Assembly: GCA_963513935.1 (NCBI GenBank)
Contig: OY740766.1
Span: forward strand, 5,859,000-5,922,999
Length of the DNA stretch: 64,000 nucleotides
From: Aphrophora alni
Taxonomy: Eukaryota; Arthropoda; Insecta; Hemiptera; Aphrophoridae
Reading direction: 5' to 3'
Numbering within the stretch: position 1 is the stretch's first letter; the number at the start of each line of letters is the position of its first letter. Shown here piece after piece: positions 60,501-64,000 of this stretch. Under the pieces are notes generated by a model that saw only the letters and a list, made by a program, of their open reading frames with translations, did not search any database and was not told where the DNA came from. The translations under genes and the position numbers were made by a program.

Positions 60501-62329
60501 GTCTCTTCTCAATTCAATTGATAACTTTCGGACGAAATATAAAATAAAGGAACAGCTCAGTTTATTTAGACGTACGCTTATCTGATCGTAGATTAGGTTA
60601 CTGAACCACCAAAAGTAAGTCAGATTCAAGCCCCGTTAACCGTATTACGTTTGTCCCTGTGTGACCCACTTCCAGTCTTCATTAGTCTAACGAACATAAA
60701 ACTAATTTGTTGGCTTGAATTTATTTCACTGTTGAAATCAAAAAGACTTTGAGCATAGTTTGCAATATGTATTCACCTTACGAGTCCCTTACAATTAAAT
60801 TTACACCAAATAGAAGTTGTACTTCGTAATAATCTAGTGGGAATATATCTTATATGCAATCATTCCGCTGCATTTTATGATCTCTTAAAACTTTAAATAC
60901 ATTTTCAAAACGATTCATTGCTATTTCTACTTCAAAGACTTTTCTAAGTGCAAAGTACCTCTATTGATATTGATGAAGTTGGAAAACTTTCTGAAGACAT
61001 TCAGTTCACTTTTAAGTAGAATAAAGCAATGAAGAAATCTCTCTAGACATATTACTTAGCGTTTCTGTGTGTAATCAATACTGTCTACAGTGTTTAAACT
61101 GTAGTTTTGAAACTATCTTCTGCTTTTATAAAATTCAGTAATGTTCACTCATTTCTTTCCTAAAAATGTGTTATCTTTATAATAGTAGGGAAGAGAGAAA
61201 CCAGATGAAATTCTTTTCTTTAGGGCGTGTTCTTGTTAACAACTACAAATAAAATCTGAAAGCAGAGATTAAAGTGTTGTTATCAGATGCTGTAATCAGA
61301 GTTGAAAATGTTTGATAATAAAGCAACAATACAGATGATAAGTGAATTGTTTAAAATTTTTCCTTTTAAATATATTAAACTAGTGGAGAATAAACATCGC
61401 TCTTTGAACGTTTAAAAAATATTTCTTTTAAACACAACGTGGTCATTACTACTAATTAATTGGTACACAACAAAATTCATAACGAAATAAAATGGCCATT
61501 TTTAGAACGAAAAATAAAAAAAAAACCTTCTTTATATATCCATCGGTATAGATGTAAAAAATCCTATTAAAATTGAATCTTATTAAAATATTCTCTTTTT
61601 GCCATAATTGAGTTACAAACAAACAAAATGCGAAAAAATATTAGTTAAAACAAGACCACTCTCGCCTCCGTTACGAAGTAACAATAAAAGCAGTTGATAA
61701 ATGCATTTCTAATGGAATGTGTTCCTGTTTGCATTAACTTTCACATGTCACATTATAAAAATAGAAAATTCATTAACTGTTACATAAATCTATAAAAGTT
61801 TTACGTTTAGTTTTTTCGTTAAATCTATAAAATCTATACGGTATAACCAATCAAAAAAAAACTGTGTAAAACCATTGCACAAACTTTCCCACACATCCTT
61901 CTATGAAATCAAACTTAATAATTGTCTCCCTCTGTCCTATTGTTTACCTATTACTTAAACAAGAGTAAATTTCTTTTAAACAGAATTACATGCATGTATT
62001 TTACTATGGGCGAGTAGTTTATATGAAAAGCAATGTTATTTAGCATCAGTTTTTTTCTAAAGAAATTTACATATTTAATGCATGCTTAGTTTATGACATA
62101 CCTCGACCTTAACGTAAATCGTACTTATTGATATTAAGTAGCTTAATAACGGCGTTCAAAGTTTACTTGAGTCCTTAAAGACTACATTTGCGTTTACATT
62201 GTTAATTTGAGGTTTTTGTTTTTGCTACAGCTACAGCCAAATTAAAATTTAGCCTCTAGTTATAGCTAAAATACTCTCATATGGAAATTTAACGAAAATA
62301 AGTGACTCGTATTAATTGGGAAGATGTAC
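60501..62329. other. AT-rich DNA
   Basis: A partial copy of the CATTGCACAAAC repeat at ~61866-61900 (CATTGCACAAACTTTCCCAC). No gene recognised. Confidence 0.3.
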
Positions 62330-62560
62330 TCCTATCCCTCGAATACTCTATTACAGTCAGGGTTGAAAGAAAACAAGAGTTGGTCAAGAGAGACCTGATA
62401 GGAAAAAAAGAGGGATCTAACCCAAAACTACATGAAACAATGAGTAGATTCCTTGGGGATTGCCACACTTCACTATAGTGAATCCTTGAGGAAACATAAA
62501 GCTTCTAATAGTGTTCATTTTTTTCAAATTATTCCTGAATCGTAATATTTTTTACTTGTA
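62330..62560 (+). repeat. Two dispersed repeat copies in series
   Basis: 62330-62435 is a copy of the CAGGGTTGAAAGA family (CCCTCGAATACTCTATTACA, GTCAGGGTTGAAAGAAAACA, GAGGGATCTAACCC). 62505-62560 has the AATTATTCCTGAATCGTAAT block of the CGTCTTTGAAA family. The same two repeats lie next to each other in the 32-33 kb region. Confidence 0.55.
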
Positions 62561-63119
62561 AATTTGGGTCATAATTCTTGATATTTCTCTCAAATTACCT
62601 GTAGTTGTGGTTATGGAAATTTCCAGGTATTATTATATCAAAAGTAGTTATAATATTTAGTAGCTTTCTATGCCTACTTGTTACAAAGACGTTCTTTGCC
62701 AAGCTAACTACACAAAGAAGTTGAAAACATTCCTCTTCATGATTTACAAGTTTTGTTTATTCAGTCTATTATGTATTTAGTGTCATTAAATGAAAAGCGG
62801 TTTTCCTTATTCATTACGTATGTAAACATTTCGCGCAAGTCGTTATTAGGGCGTACTGATTAAATAGTTGTCTGAATTTACAGTTTATATTTTATTGGCG
62901 ATTACTGCACACATGGATAAAGTGTGTTGGTGAGACGAAATAAGGGCATGGATAAGGTAGAAGGATCATATTCAGCAGGATCAGGAGAGTAGATTAGAGA
63001 AGAGTAAGTGTAGGGAGATCGTCGGGATTGAAAGAGGTTGTGATAAATGACTCGTCGAGGAGGAAACGTTAAAAGATGATGGTGAAAAATGAAAGGAGAA
63101 CACAAATAATAACAACGAA
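62561..63119. other. Non-coding DNA with a purine-rich patch
   Basis: 62905-63110 is purine-rich on the plus strand (GAGGAGGAAACG and similar); the overlapping minus-strand ORFs here are low-complexity shadows. Confidence 0.3.
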
Positions 63120-63310
63120 CAGTGCGAAAACATTGTACAAACATTTGACCACCAAACCCGCAAAAGCAAGTAAAGACAACCTAAATACATTTATTACTAA
63201 AAATGTTTAATTCAGTAGTAGAAAATGAAAATAAACCATAAACACTGTATTTCAATACTAATATTTAAATAGGCCCTAAACTAATTCCAGTGTTATAAAC
63301 AGGTAAAAAT
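63120..63310 (+). repeat. Dispersed repeat copy (CGTCTTTGAAA family)
   Basis: AAAACATTGTACAAACATTT, TTATTACTAAAAATG, TCAGTAGTAGAAAATGAAAATAAACC-type sequence (63212-63237), TTTAAATAGGCCCTAAACT and GTGTTATAAACAGG occur in family order. This is one of the fuller copies. Confidence 0.55.
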
Positions 63311-64000
63311 ATATTTATTTAAATAAATTGAGTTTTTAATAACTGACCTCACAGAGTATTTTTGTGTTTTGGCAATAATTATCCTTGACCGTCTCATTGT
63401 TTTACTCATTGTATTTAAATATGAACGGAATCAGTAGTGCCAATTTTTACAAATTAAATCTTTATAAAAGTTCATGATCATTTCTTGTTTATGTTGTTAC
63501 GGATAATTCAATAACCGTTATATTTGGAGAGATGACAACCATTACATTTTCGTTGAGGCCTTAAAAACAATACTTCATTTAAATTAATTAATCCCATTTT
63601 GAGAGAATCGAATTTTGGGTTTCTTATTGGAACTACCATTAATTTTGAGTTATGGAAAAATGAATAAATCAACTCTACATAAGACCAAAATATGCCCATA
63701 TACCAAATTTGATTTAAACATGTCTGTCGCACACAGACACACAGATACAGAACCATATTTTTATACTAAGGAACATCGAAACGGATTTATCCACACAAAC
63801 AAACTGCATAGATATTTTGACGCATTACATAAGTTTTTCTATTCTAGGTAATTATTTGCAAGTTATATCGTTATCGACAGTTCCCATGTTGAGATAATAT
63901 GTCAGTTTCATTTTACCTTTTGGACCGATGATGTCTGGAATAAAATTTTAGGCGAGATGGCAAACTAGATTTATTTGCTTAAGTTTATATACCGGCTTGA
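63311..64000. other. AT-rich DNA to the window end
   Basis: No gene supported. 63680-63745 (ATATACCAAATTTGATTTAA, then CTGTCGCACACAGACACACA) resembles 26295-26350 and 17690-17745: short low-copy relics with CAAATTTGAT and CAGACAGAC-type motifs. Confidence 0.3.

Overview
The window looks like a gene-poor, transposon-rich stretch of an AT-rich arthropod genome, most likely an insect. The evidence is the roughly 70% A+T composition, the absence of operons or long ORFs, and split genes with a consensus splice donor (GTGAGT). It also carries many decayed remnants of element classes typical of insects: non-LTR retrotransposons with RNase H tails, Penelope-like elements, mariner- and P-type transposases, a long-LTR element and tRNA-derived SINE sequence. 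A hemipteran-like insect is a guess. Nothing in the window is a diagnostic host gene.

Host coding potential is small. The best candidates are a minus-strand initial coding exon at 29766-30091 (Ser/Arg-rich N-terminus ending in a perfect splice donor) and a plus-strand ORF at 14117-14542 (signal peptide, acidic Ser/Thr-rich stretch, three N-glycosylation sequons). A weak third candidate is an open frame running in from the left edge (1-168). None can be assigned to a family.

Layout. 1-7000 is a graveyard of minus-strand non-LTR retrotransposon pieces: an RT scrap at 1450-2010, an uninterrupted RNase-H-type element tail at 2530-3065, and a decayed RT-RNaseH-tail copy at 4640-6720. The last is split by a small insertion carrying a hammerhead-like ribozyme and is abutted by a mariner-type transposase scrap. 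7000-14100 is mostly plain, with a second hammerhead-bearing (Penelope-type) fragment and a tRNA-derived SINE head near 11000-11500. 15800-16120 holds a zinc-knuckle (gag-like) relic. 20075-21050 contains a 126-bp tandem array in a dispersed repeat that recurs inverted at 22610 and 46665. 27672-28440 is a dispersed element that begins a tyrosine-recombinase-like (Crypton-type) coding exon and has clustered CTTTGCTCACTA-type motifs at both ends; a shortened inverted copy lies at 58462-59125. 30755-31645 has a ~310-bp tandem duplication followed by a MITE-like element. 34785-35205 and 50457-50762 are two copies of one dispersed repeat, the first wrapped in a (CT)n-hairpin-(GA)n palindrome. 36307-37060 is a decayed Penelope-like GIY-YIG fragment. 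39516-40240 is a six-unit ~122-bp satellite. 43257-43402 is a perfect 42-bp inverted repeat enclosing a hammerhead-like core. 49660-50215 is a decayed P-element-like transposase. 52589-58461 is a young long-LTR retrotransposon: two 1870-bp LTRs that look almost identical, an initiator-Met tRNA primer site, a polypurine tract, and no recognisable gag-pol.

The genes do not form a pathway. The window is a stratigraphy of mobile elements of different ages. The most notable items are the recombinase-exon element with its two-ended motif clusters, the several hammerhead-like ribozymes next to (TA)n tracts or inverted repeats, and the long-LTR non-autonomous element.
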